From the NCBI RefSeq assembly GCF_002929355.1, contig NZ_PJIR01000003.1:248001-312000 (forward strand): DNA of 64,000 bases, given 5' to 3'. The notes beneath the pieces are model-generated. The model saw only the letters and a program-made list of their open reading frames with translations, was not told where the DNA came from and did no database searches. Numbering within the stretch: the stretch's first letter is position 1; the number at the start of each line of letters is the position of its first letter. The position numbers were made by a program, and so were the translations under genes. This DNA comes from Arthrobacter sp. B0490 (GTDB lineage Bacteria > Actinomycetota > Actinomycetes > Actinomycetales > Micrococcaceae). Positions 52,567 to 61,166 of the stretch are shown one piece after another.

Positions 52567-54078
52567 ATGGTCCTCCTCGACAGGCTCCCCTCGCGCATCC
52601 TGACGGTGCGCGGGTGGGGCTTCGTCCTCGTCGCCGTCGTCGCGCTGCTGTCGGCGCAGGTGCTCGGGCGCCGCGACCTCCTCTACGTGGGGATCCTGCT
52701 CGCCGCCCTGCCCGCGGCCTCGATCCTCGTCCTCAGGCTCGTCAAGCCCCGCTTCACGGTGGCCCGCCGGTTCCAGCCGCAGTCCATGGAGATCGGCTCG
52801 ACGACGACCGTCACGCTCTCGCTCACGGCGTCCGTGGCGGGAGGAGCCAGTATCGCGATGGAGGAGCAGCTGCCGGCCCGCTTCGGGCAGGCGCCGCAGT
52901 TCACCTACCCGTCGCGCAATCCGACGCCGGACGGCAAGTCCCTCTACGAGTACCGTCTCCGGTCCGCCTCGCGCGGCGTCTACGCCATCGGTCCCGTCAC
53001 CGCCGAGTTCACCGACCCGTTCGGCCTCGCGAAGTCCTGGCACGTGCTCGGCGGGGCGGACGGCCTCGTGGTCACGCCCGCACCGCTCGAGCTGCTCGCC
53101 TCGACCCTGCAGGGCTCCCGCGGCAACGACGGCCTCGCCGCGACGCACCGCCAGGCCAACCCGAGCGACGACGACGTCATGACGCGGGAGTACCGGCACG
53201 GGGACTCGATGCGGCGCGTGCACTGGGCGGCCACCGCCCGGCACAGCGAGCTCATGGTGCGCCAGGAGGAGTCGGTGACCACCCCGCAGGCCACGCTGCT
53301 CCTGGACCAGCGGCACGCGAGCTTCAGCGGCGGCTTCACCGCGGCCTTCGGCGGCGACGGCGCCGCCGGCAGCGGGTTGTCCACCTCCCCGACGTTCGAG
53401 TCGGCGGTCACCGCGGTCATGTCCATCAGCGCCCACCTGCTGGAGCGCAACTACGCGCTGCGGTTCCTCGACCACCAGGGCGCCCCGGCCCTGCTGCACT
53501 CCCCCTCCGCGCCGTTCCCGTCCGACGAGGAGCACCACGGCCCGGGCGCCGTCGCCGGCATCGCCGAGGGCCTCGCGGCCCTCGAGCTGGGCCCCGAGGG
53601 CGGGCGCCGACAGCACGCCGACGAGGGACCCGGCGTCACCGCACGGGCGGGGGACGCGGTGCGCGGCGCCGCGCGTCGTCTCCGGCGTCCGACGTCGGAC
53701 ACGTCGCAGGCCACCCCGCACGCGGCGTTCGGTGACGACCTGCTGGACAAGCTGGCCGCCACGCGGCACCGGGGCCCGCTCATCGCCGTCCTCGGGACGC
53801 TCACGAGCGAGGAGGCGCGGTCCCTCGCGTCAGCCGCCGACTACGGGTCCGCGTCCTACGCCGTCCTCCTCACCGAGCGGCCGGCCGACGCCCGGCGGCA
53901 GCTCGACATCCTGCGTGACGCGGGCTGGCATGCGACGGCGGCCTCGCCGTCAGCGCACCTGCCCACCGTGTGGGCCGGCCTCGGGAACGCGGCCGGCTCG
54001 ACGCCCGCCGAGCAACCCCTCCCGGCATCCTCCCCCGGGCCGGTCCGCGGCTCACGACACTCCCGAGGATCGGTATGA
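52567..54078 (+). CDS. DUF58 domain protein
   Basis: A 503-aa protein with two N-terminal membrane helices (about residues 13-56), a beta-rich extracytoplasmic or linker domain and the DUF58 core with REYRHGDSMRRVHWAATAR, the usual signature. An acidic, low-complexity insertion lies near residues 335-385. DUF58 proteins pair with MoxR ATPases. It starts 19 nt after the moxR gene and overlaps the transglutaminase gene by 4 nt (ATGA). Confidence 0.92.
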   Translation: MVLLDRLPSRILTVRGWGFVLVAVVALLSAQVLGRRDLLYVGILLAALPAASILVLRLVKPRFTVARRFQPQSMEIGSTTTVTLSLTASVAGGASIAMEEQLPARFGQAPQFTYPSRNPTPDGKSLYEYRLRSASRGVYAIGPVTAEFTDPFGLAKSWHVLGGADGLVVTPAPLELLASTLQGSRGNDGLAATHRQANPSDDDVMTREYRHGDSMRRVHWAATARHSELMVRQEESVTTPQATLLLDQRHASFSGGFTAAFGGDGAAGSGLSTSPTFESAVTAVMSISAHLLERNYALRFLDHQGAPALLHSPSAPFPSDEEHHGPGAVAGIAEGLAALELGPEGGRRQHADEGPGVTARAGDAVRGAARRLRRPTSDTSQATPHAAFGDDLLDKLAATRHRGPLIAVLGTLTSEEARSLASAADYGSASYAVLLTERPADARRQLDILRDAGWHATAASPSAHLPTVWAGLGNAAGSTPAEQPLPASSPGPVRGSRHSRGSV

Positions 54079-56513
54079 CCACCACGCTCTCCCGCCCCGC
54101 GGCCGCACCGGCGGCCGGGACGCCGTCCGCCCGGCGACCGCCGTCCGCCGACCCCTGGCACTGGTCCGTGACCGGGGCCTCGCTCCTCGCCGTCCTCGCC
54201 GCGGCCACCAGCCTCAACGGCGTCGTCGAGCCGTGGACGTGGCTGCTGCCGGTCCTCGGCACGCTCGTGCCGGTGCTCCTGGCCATGGCGCTGACCCGGA
54301 CCCTGCGCCTGAACGGTGTGCTGACGGCCCTCGTGGGCGTCCTCGCCCTGATCGGCGCCCTCACCGCGCAGTTCGTCCCCCGGCAGAGCATCCTCGGGGT
54401 CGTCCCGGGGCCGGGCACCTCGCTCGAGCTCCGGCGCCTCCTCGCCCAGGCCGAGGAGACCGTCGTCTCGCAGGTGGCCCCCGTGCTGCCGGGCGCCGGC
54501 ATCGTCCTGATCATGTGCGCCGCGCTCGGCCTCGTCGCCGTCGTCGTGGACATCCTCGCGACGACCATGCGCATGCCCGCCGCGAGCGGCCTGGGGCTCT
54601 TCGCGGTCCTGATCGCCCCGGCCATCGTGAAGCCGAACGGTGTGGGGATGGCCGCGTTCATCGCCACCGCCCTCGCGTTCCTGCTGCTCCTCGCGGCCGC
54701 GCAATGGCGCGAGAACCGTCTCGCGTCGGGCGGGGCACGGGCCTCGTCGGGGTTCGCGGGACGCAGCGCCGTCATCGGCTCGGCGGCCCTCGCCGTGACC
54801 GTGATCCTGCCGATGTTCGTGCCCGGCTTCAACTCCGGCGCCTTCCCGCAGGGGGCGCGGCTCAACGTGTGGGGCAACGCGACCGGCCTCAACCCCGCGG
54901 TGACGCTCGGCAACGACCTCCGCAACCCCACGGGCTTCGGCCGGATCGCGTACTCCACGAACTCGGACACCCCCGTGTACCTGAGGGCCGTCACGCTCGA
55001 GGACTTCAGCGGCCGGCGCTGGGAACCCGACCAGAGACTCGACGACCGCGAGCAGGGCGTCGCCGAGATCGGGGCCGAGGAGGGCGCACCGCAGAGCGCG
55101 CCGGCCGGCAGCACCGTCTTCACGCGCGTCACGACGCAGAGCTACTCCAGCCCCTGGCTGCTCTCGCCCTACGCCCCCGTGGGCATCACGAACCTCTCCG
55201 GCAGCTGGGCCTGGGACCCCGCGAACCTGTCGGTCCTCGCGACCGACGGCGGGTCCACGGCACGCCAGGAGTACGTCGTGCAGAGCACCTCCGCCGAGCT
55301 CACGCGCGAGGGCCTCGGGGCCATCGGGCCCTCGGAGGACCCGGCCGTCCCCGAGGTCTTCACGCAGCTGCCGGAGGACACGCCGGAGATCGTCCGCACC
55401 AGGACGGACGAGGTCACCGACGAGTTCGTGAACCCCTACGACAAGGCCCTCGCCATCCAGAGCTACCTCCGCGGCCCGGAGTTCACCTACTCCGTGGAGG
55501 CGCCGGTCGACGGCGGGTACGACGGCAGCGGCATGGACGTCATGGCACGCTTCCTCGAGTCGAAGTCGGGCTACTGCGTCCACTACGCCGGCACGATGGC
55601 CGTCATGGCGCGTGCCGCGGGCATCCCCAGCCGGGTCGCCATCGGCTACACACCGGGCAGCCCCACGGGCGACACCACGGAGGGGCCGGGCGGGACGGAG
55701 CTGCGCGAGTTCGTCGTCGACTCCCGCAACGCGCATGCCTGGCCCGAGCTGTACTTCGAGGGCGTGGGCTGGGTCCAGTTCGAACCGACGCCGTCCCGCG
55801 GCGTCGTCCCCACATACGCCCAGCAGTCCTCCTCGCCGGTCGGCCCGCGGGCCGACGACAGCGACGCCCTCAACCCGGGCGGTGCCACCGGTGCGGGCAG
55901 CCAGACCGGATCGGCGGCCGAACCGTCGAACGCCGCCGACGGTTCCCCGGGCGGCGGCCCCGAGGACGAGGCTGGTCCCCTGGCCGGCGCACTCGCGCTG
56001 ACGGGCATCGGGCTGGTCGCGCTCCTGCCGCTCCTCCTCAGGACGTCGAGGACGCGCTCCCGGCGGTCCGTCGTCGTCGGCGACGCCTCGCCGGGTGCCT
56101 CCGGTGCTTCCGGTGCTGCGACGGCCGCCTGGGCGGAGACCACCGAGATCGCCGGCGACTACGGCTATCCGCTCGAGCCCACCGACACGCCCCGCACCTT
56201 CGCCGGGCGCCTCAGCCGGGATGCGCGGCTCGAGGGTGACCCCGCCCTGTCCCTCGGGAGGCTGCAGTCGGCCTACGAGCACGAGGAGTACGCCGCGCAC
56301 ATGGTCCCCTCCTCCGCCCCGTCCGCGGCGCGGGGCGGGGGTCCCGGCGCCCGGCCCGGGACGGTCGCGCGGCCGCCGGTGGTTCCGCGCTGGGACGACG
56401 TCGACGCCGTCACGCGCGCGCTCCGGAGCGGCAGCCCCTGGACCCGGAGGATCAGGGCGCGCCTGCTCCCGCAGTCGCTCCTCAACAGGTTCAGGACGGG
56501 GACCCGCCACTGA
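54075..56513 (+). CDS. Membrane transglutaminase-like protein (DUF3488/TgpA type)
   Basis: An 812-aa protein: six or so N-terminal membrane helices (to about residue 250), an extracytoplasmic transglutaminase-like domain with catalytic Cys in ESKSGYCVHYAGTMAVMAR, His in SRNAHAWPEL and the following Asp/Glu region GVGWVQFEPTP, then a Gly/Ser linker, another membrane helix (about 640-660) and a cytoplasmic tail. MoxR, DUF58 and TgpA-like proteins form a common three-gene unit of uncertain substrate. The ATGA overlap fixes the start. Confidence 0.93.
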   Translation: MTTTLSRPAAAPAAGTPSARRPPSADPWHWSVTGASLLAVLAAATSLNGVVEPWTWLLPVLGTLVPVLLAMALTRTLRLNGVLTALVGVLALIGALTAQFVPRQSILGVVPGPGTSLELRRLLAQAEETVVSQVAPVLPGAGIVLIMCAALGLVAVVVDILATTMRMPAASGLGLFAVLIAPAIVKPNGVGMAAFIATALAFLLLLAAAQWRENRLASGGARASSGFAGRSAVIGSAALAVTVILPMFVPGFNSGAFPQGARLNVWGNATGLNPAVTLGNDLRNPTGFGRIAYSTNSDTPVYLRAVTLEDFSGRRWEPDQRLDDREQGVAEIGAEEGAPQSAPAGSTVFTRVTTQSYSSPWLLSPYAPVGITNLSGSWAWDPANLSVLATDGGSTARQEYVVQSTSAELTREGLGAIGPSEDPAVPEVFTQLPEDTPEIVRTRTDEVTDEFVNPYDKALAIQSYLRGPEFTYSVEAPVDGGYDGSGMDVMARFLESKSGYCVHYAGTMAVMARAAGIPSRVAIGYTPGSPTGDTTEGPGGTELREFVVDSRNAHAWPELYFEGVGWVQFEPTPSRGVVPTYAQQSSSPVGPRADDSDALNPGGATGAGSQTGSAAEPSNAADGSPGGGPEDEAGPLAGALALTGIGLVALLPLLLRTSRTRSRRSVVVGDASPGASGASGAATAAWAETTEIAGDYGYPLEPTDTPRTFAGRLSRDARLEGDPALSLGRLQSAYEHEEYAAHMVPSSAPSAARGGGPGARPGTVARPPVVPRWDDVDAVTRALRSGSPWTRRIRARLLPQSLLNRFRTGTRH

Positions 56514-56540
56514 CGGACGGCGACAGCCCGCCCGGCACAC

Positions 56541-56572
56541 GGAAGGCCGGCACCCTTGGGTGCCGGCCTTCC
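56541..56572. terminator. Hairpin terminator between convergent genes
   Basis: GGAAGGCCGGCACCC (56541-56555) pairs fully with GGGTGCCGGCCTTCC (56558-56572); a few central pairs must open for the loop. It lies 27 nt after the transglutaminase gene and 80 bp after the dehydrogenase stop, without a U-run. Confidence 0.8.
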
Positions 56573-56651
56573 TGCTGCGGCCCTGCCGTGCTCTGTCGCC
56601 TGCCGCCGTCGGCCGTCCGCCTCCGGCCTTCCGCCTGTCGGCGGGCGCCCG

Positions 56652-58133
56652 CTAGGAGGCGTAGGGGTCGGCGATGCCGACGTACTGCGTGTACAGGTAC
56701 TCCTCGATGCCCTCGGCGCCGCCCTCGCGTCCGAGACCGGACTGCTTGACCCCGCCGAACGGTGCCGCCGCATTGGACACGACGCCCGCGTTGAGGCCCA
56801 GCATGCCCGTGTCGAGCCGCTCGCCGATGCGGAGCCCACGGTTCAGGTCCCGCGTGAAGACGTAGGCCACGAGGCCGTACTCGGTGTCGTTGGCCAGGTC
56901 CACGGCCTCGTCCTCGGTGTCGAAGGTGATGATCGGCGCCACGGGGCCGAAGATCTCCTCCTGCATGATGCGCGAGGTCCGCGGCACGTTCGTCAGCACG
57001 GTGGCCTCGTAGAAGTAGCCGTCACCCGTCACCGGCGCCCCACCGGTCACGGTCTGTGCGCCGTCGCCGACGGCCGCCGTCACGAGCTCGTGCACCTTGT
57101 CGCGGCTCTTCCGGTCGATCAGGGGGCCGAGCTTCGACTCGTCCAGGGTGCCGCGTGCCGGGGTCATGTGCTCCATGCGCTCCGCGAGGGCCGCCGCGAA
57201 GCGGTCCGCCACGGAGGAGTGCACGATGAAGCGGTTCGCAGCCGTGCACGCCTCACCCATGTTGCGCAGCTTCGCGAGCATCGCTCCCTGGACGGCGGCA
57301 TCGAGGTCGGCGTCCTCGAAGACGAGGAAGGGGGCGTTGCCGCCGAGTTCCATGGAGGTCCTCAGGACGTTCTGCGACGCCGCGGCCAGCAGGCTGCGGC
57401 CCACGGGCGTGGACCCCGTGAAGGAGAGCTTCCGCAGCCGCGGGTCCTCGATGAGCGGTCCCGTGACCTTGCCCGCCGTCGTCGTGTTGACGATGTTGAG
57501 CACGCCGGCGGGGAGGCCGGCCTCCTGCAGGACGGTCGCGAACAGCGACGACGTCATGGGCGTGAGGTTCGCGGGCTTGAGGACCATCGTGCAGCCCGCG
57601 GCGATCGCGGGGGCGATCTTCCGGGTGGCCATGGCCAGCGGGAAGTTCCACGGCGTGATGAGCAGGCACGGGCCCACGGGCTTCTTGCTCACGAGGAGCC
57701 GCGACTTCCCGTCGGGGGACGTGGAGTAGCGGCCTGAGGCGCGGACCGACTCCTCGGAGAACCACCGGAGGAACTCGGCGCCGTAGGTGACCTCGCCGCG
57801 GGCCTCGGCGAGGGGCTTGCCCATCTCGAGCGTCATGAGCAGCGCGAACTCGTCGGCGCGTGCCGTGACCAGGTCGAAGGCCCTGCGCAGGATCTCGCCC
57901 CGCTCCCGCGGGGCCGTCCGCGCCCACTCGGCCTGCGCGGCGACCGCTGCGTCCAGTGCGGCCATGCCGTCCTCGGGAGTGGCGTCGGCCAGCGTCCGGA
58001 GGGTGCGGCCGGTGGCCGGATCCTCGACGTCGAACGTGGCACCGGACGCCGACGCACGCCACTCGCCGCCGATGAAGAGGCCTGTGGGCACCTTCTCGAG
58101 TACTGCCTTCTCCTGGTCGGCGGTGACAGCCAT
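56652..58133 (-). CDS. Succinate-semialdehyde dehydrogenase-type aldehyde dehydrogenase
   Basis: A 493-aa NAD(P)+-dependent aldehyde dehydrogenase: ITPWNFPLAMATRKIAPA, KPANLTPM, FTGSTPVGR, the catalytic Glu in MELGGNAPF and Cys in GEACTAANRF, then EEIFGPVAP. Sequence style matches GabD, which oxidises succinate semialdehyde to succinate in GABA catabolism; other aldehydes are possible. ATG 58133 was chosen for the AAGGAG 7 nt upstream; the GTG at 58148 would contain that ribosome-binding site within its first codons. Confidence 0.9.
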   Translation of the reverse strand: MAVTADQEKAVLEKVPTGLFIGGEWRASASGATFDVEDPATGRTLRTLADATPEDGMAALDAAVAAQAEWARTAPRERGEILRRAFDLVTARADEFALLMTLEMGKPLAEARGEVTYGAEFLRWFSEESVRASGRYSTSPDGKSRLLVSKKPVGPCLLITPWNFPLAMATRKIAPAIAAGCTMVLKPANLTPMTSSLFATVLQEAGLPAGVLNIVNTTTAGKVTGPLIEDPRLRKLSFTGSTPVGRSLLAAASQNVLRTSMELGGNAPFLVFEDADLDAAVQGAMLAKLRNMGEACTAANRFIVHSSVADRFAAALAERMEHMTPARGTLDESKLGPLIDRKSRDKVHELVTAAVGDGAQTVTGGAPVTGDGYFYEATVLTNVPRTSRIMQEEIFGPVAPIITFDTEDEAVDLANDTEYGLVAYVFTRDLNRGLRIGERLDTGMLGLNAGVVSNAAAPFGGVKQSGLGREGGAEGIEEYLYTQYVGIADPYAS

Positions 58134-58312
58134 ACTGAGCTCCTTCACGAAGATACTGGGGGTCGAGAACCGGGGGTCCGGGGCATCCCGGACGGGGACA
58201 TCCCGCTCACGCTAGACCGGGCGGCGAAGGGGTGTCCAGTGAAGGCTGCACTCCCGGACCGCCTGTCCGTTGGACGAGTGCACAGGCTACGGGAGGGCGG
58301 CGCGGGCCGGGG

Positions 58313-59377
58313 TCAGCGCGCGGCGATCACCGCGGCGTACAGTTCGCGCTTGCTGACCCGGCTCTCGGCCGCCACGGCGGCCACGGCGTCCTTGAGCCGC
58401 ATCCCGCCCTCGATCAGCGCGTTGACGTCGGTCACGTGGTCCTCGGGGCTCGACGGCGGCGCCTCCGGCGCACCGGCGACGACGACGGCGATCTCCCCGC
58501 GCACCTCCACGGCCTGGGCCCACTGGAGGAGCTCGAGGAGGGAGCCGCGGATCACCTGCTCGTGCACCTTGGTGAGCTCCCGTGCCACCGCTGCGGGCCG
58601 TTCGGATCCGAAGGTCTGCTGCAGCGAGCGCAGCATCGGTTCGAGGCGGTGGGGTGCCTCGAAGAACACCATGGTGCGGCGTTCGGCGGCGAGGTCGATC
58701 AGGCGTCCCGTCCGCAGGCCCGGCTTGCGCGGCAGGAACCCCTCGAAGCAGAACCGGTCCGTGGGCAGGCCGGACAGCGCGAGCGCGGCGAGGACGGCGG
58801 AGGCGCCCGGCACCGACGTCAGGTCCAGGCCCTCGGCCACCGCGGCCTCCACCAGCCGGTAGCCGGGATCGGAGACCGAGGGCATGCCCGCGTCCGTCAC
58901 CATCAGCAGGGTGGCGCCGTCGCGCACGAGCTCGAGGAGTTCGGGGGTGCGCTCGGTCTCGTTGTGTTCGTGATAGCTGATGACCCGGCCGGTCACGGTC
59001 ACGCCGAGCGCCTGCACGAGCCGGTGCAGGCGGCGCGTGTCCTCCGCGGCGACGACGTCGGCGGACCGGAGCAGCCCGATCAGCCGCTCGGTCGCATCAC
59101 CCATGTTGCCGATCGGCGTGGCCGCCAGGATGATCCGGCCCCTGCCGCTGCCGTCGCCCGCGGTGCCGCGGTAGGCCGTCCCGGGGACGCGGGCCTCGGG
59201 ATCCCCGGAGCCGTCCTCGGCGTCCTGTGCTCCCGGCTCGTCGCGCTCGTCGTGCTCGTCGTCGTGGGGTGCGTCCCGCTGGTCGTCGCCTGCGCGCGCA
59301 TCCTGGCTCCCGTCCCAGCCCTCCCCGGGGTCGTCGCTGCTCGTGTCGGGGGTGGCGTCGTTGCGTGGCTGGTTCAC
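58313..59377 (-). CDS. rsmI: 16S rRNA (cytidine1402-2'-O)-methyltransferase
   Basis: A 354-aa tetrapyrrole-methylase-fold enzyme that methylates C1402 in the decoding centre. Motifs: LAATPIGNMGD, AAEDTRR, YHEHNE, VTDAGMPSVSDPG, SVPGASAVLAALALSGL and FEGFLPRK. About 75 residues of Asp/Glu/Gly-rich disordered sequence precede the domain, an extension not needed for activity. The GTG start has TAGGCT 6 nt upstream and no ribosome-binding site. It is divergent from pmt. Confidence 0.95.
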   Translation of the reverse strand: MNQPRNDATPDTSSDDPGEGWDGSQDARAGDDQRDAPHDDEHDERDEPGAQDAEDGSGDPEARVPGTAYRGTAGDGSGRGRIILAATPIGNMGDATERLIGLLRSADVVAAEDTRRLHRLVQALGVTVTGRVISYHEHNETERTPELLELVRDGATLLMVTDAGMPSVSDPGYRLVEAAVAEGLDLTSVPGASAVLAALALSGLPTDRFCFEGFLPRKPGLRTGRLIDLAAERRTMVFFEAPHRLEPMLRSLQQTFGSERPAAVARELTKVHEQVIRGSLLELLQWAQAVEVRGEIAVVVAGAPEAPPSSPEDHVTDVNALIEGGMRLKDAVAAVAAESRVSKRELYAAVIAAR

Positions 59378-59506
59378 CGGACCAGCCTAACCGCCGCGGC
59401 TTCCCGGGAACCCGGCCGCGGATCCGCCGGCGTGCGGACCGGCGTGCGGACCGGCGTGCGGACCGGCGTGCGGGGCCGGCACAGGTGCCGCCGGTAGCAT
59501 GACAGG
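59378..59506. promoter_or_regulatory. Divergent leaderless promoters around a 12-bp tandem repeat
   Basis: For rsmI, TAGGCT occupies 59384-59389 (minus) and for pmt TAGCAT occupies 59495-59500 (plus); each is 6 nt from its GTG start codon. Between them, CCGGCGTGCGGA is repeated four times without a gap (59427-59474), the last copy differing in its final base. The repeat fills the -35 and upstream zone of both genes. Confidence 0.65.
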
Positions 59507-61132
59507 GTGAGCCACACCGCCGTCCAGCCCCGACGGGACAGTCCCCAGCCGGGCGGAGCCTGGATCGTGGCTCCCCTCCACGCCTACACGCGCGCCGGCC
59601 TCACCGAGCGGCTCCTCGGCGCCACCGCCCCGGGTGGGCCGCTCCGCTGGATCCTCCCGCTCGCCATGGCGGTGCTCGGCGGGATCCTGCGCTTCGTCCG
59701 GCTCGGCGAGCCCGGGTCCCTCGTGTTCGACGAGACGTACTACGTGAAGGACGCCTACTCCCTGCTGCAGTCGGGCTACGAGCGCGAATGGCCCGAGAAC
59801 GCGAACGACTCGTTCAACGCGGGCGACCCAGGCGTCCTCCTGGACGCACCCAACTACGTGGTGCACCCGCCCGTCGGCAAATGGATGATCGCCTTCGGGA
59901 TGCTCGTGTTCGGTTCCGACAACGCCTTCGGCTGGCGGTTCTCGGCCGCGGCGATCGGCACGCTCTCGGTCCTCCTCCTCGCGCTCGTCGCCCAGCGCAT
60001 GTTCGGCTCCGCACTGCTGGGCGCCGCCGCGGGCCTCCTGCTCGCCATCGACGGACACCACCTCGTGGAGTCGCGGACGTCGCTGCTGGACATCTTCCTC
60101 AGCTTCTGGCTCCTCGCCGCGTTCGCGGCACTGCTCCTCGACCGCGACGACGGCAGGCGGCGGCTGGCGCGGCGCCTCTCCTCCCGCGTCGGCGACGACG
60201 GCCTCCCCTCGCCGGCACACCTCGCCTACGGGCCCTTCCTCGGGTTCCGGGCCTGGCGGCTCGTGGCGGGCATCTGCCTCGGCCTCGCCCTCGGGACCAA
60301 GTGGTCGGCCCTCCCCTTCATCGCAGCCTTCGGCCTCCTGACCGTCGCGTGGGACCTCAGCGCCCGGCGGATCGCCGGCGTCCACCACTGGGTCCGCGCG
60401 GGCGTCCTCAAGGACGGACCGCTCGCGTTCGCCTGCATGGTCCCGGTGGCGCTGCTGACCTACCTGGGCACCTGGACGGGCTGGTTCCTCTCGGAGGACG
60501 CCTACGACCGCACCTGGTCGGAGCGCAACCCGTCGGAGCAGTGGGGCTGGGTGCCGGACGGCCTGCGCTCGCTCGCCGAGTACCACCGGAGCGCGTTCTC
60601 CTTCCACCAGGGCCTCGGGACGGACCACCCGTACGAGGCGAGCGCCTGGACGTGGCTCCTCATGGGACGGCCGACGTCGTTCTTCTACGAGAAGCCGACC
60701 GGCTGCGGGGCCGACGCCTGCTCGCAGGCCGTGACGGTGCTCGGGAACCCGCTCATCTGGTGGAGCGCGGCGCTCTCCCTGCTCGTGCTGCTGTTCTTCT
60801 GGCTCGGCCGCCGCGACTGGCGCGCCGCGGCGATCCTCACCGGGGTCGCGGCGGGCTACCTGCCGTGGTTCCTGTACCCGGAGCGCACCACCTTCTACTT
60901 CTACGCGGTGTCCTTCGAGCCGTTCCTCGTGCTCGCCCTGGTGTACTGCCTCGGCCTCGTGCTGGGCGGACCGGGAGCGGAGGGGCCCCGCCGCCGAAGC
61001 GGTATCGTGCTCGTGGGGCTCTTCCTCGCCGTCGCCGTCGCGCTGTCCGCCTACTTCCTGCCGATCTGGACGGCCGAGGTCATCCCGTACGACCAGTGGC
61101 GCATGCGCATGTGGCTGCGGAGCTGGATCTAG
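59507..61132 (+). CDS. pmt: Dolichyl-phosphate-mannose-type protein O-mannosyltransferase
   Basis: A 541-aa GT39 membrane enzyme that transfers mannose from polyprenyl phosphomannose to Ser/Thr of proteins during Sec export. It has about eleven membrane helices and the family's first-loop acidic pair in VFDETYYVKDAYSLL, followed by VVHPPVGKWMIA and the later DGHHLVESRTSLLD. The gene is divergent from rsmI, a conserved actinobacterial arrangement. Thr/Pro-rich exported tails such as that of the Hsp70-like protein at 35831 are plausible substrates. Confidence 0.95.
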   Translation: MSHTAVQPRRDSPQPGGAWIVAPLHAYTRAGLTERLLGATAPGGPLRWILPLAMAVLGGILRFVRLGEPGSLVFDETYYVKDAYSLLQSGYEREWPENANDSFNAGDPGVLLDAPNYVVHPPVGKWMIAFGMLVFGSDNAFGWRFSAAAIGTLSVLLLALVAQRMFGSALLGAAAGLLLAIDGHHLVESRTSLLDIFLSFWLLAAFAALLLDRDDGRRRLARRLSSRVGDDGLPSPAHLAYGPFLGFRAWRLVAGICLGLALGTKWSALPFIAAFGLLTVAWDLSARRIAGVHHWVRAGVLKDGPLAFACMVPVALLTYLGTWTGWFLSEDAYDRTWSERNPSEQWGWVPDGLRSLAEYHRSAFSFHQGLGTDHPYEASAWTWLLMGRPTSFFYEKPTGCGADACSQAVTVLGNPLIWWSAALSLLVLLFFWLGRRDWRAAAILTGVAAGYLPWFLYPERTTFYFYAVSFEPFLVLALVYCLGLVLGGPGAEGPRRRSGIVLVGLFLAVAVALSAYFLPIWTAEVIPYDQWRMRMWLRSWI

Positions 61133-61166
61133 GGCCGAGGCCCCTCTGCAACGAAAGCGAGCACTC

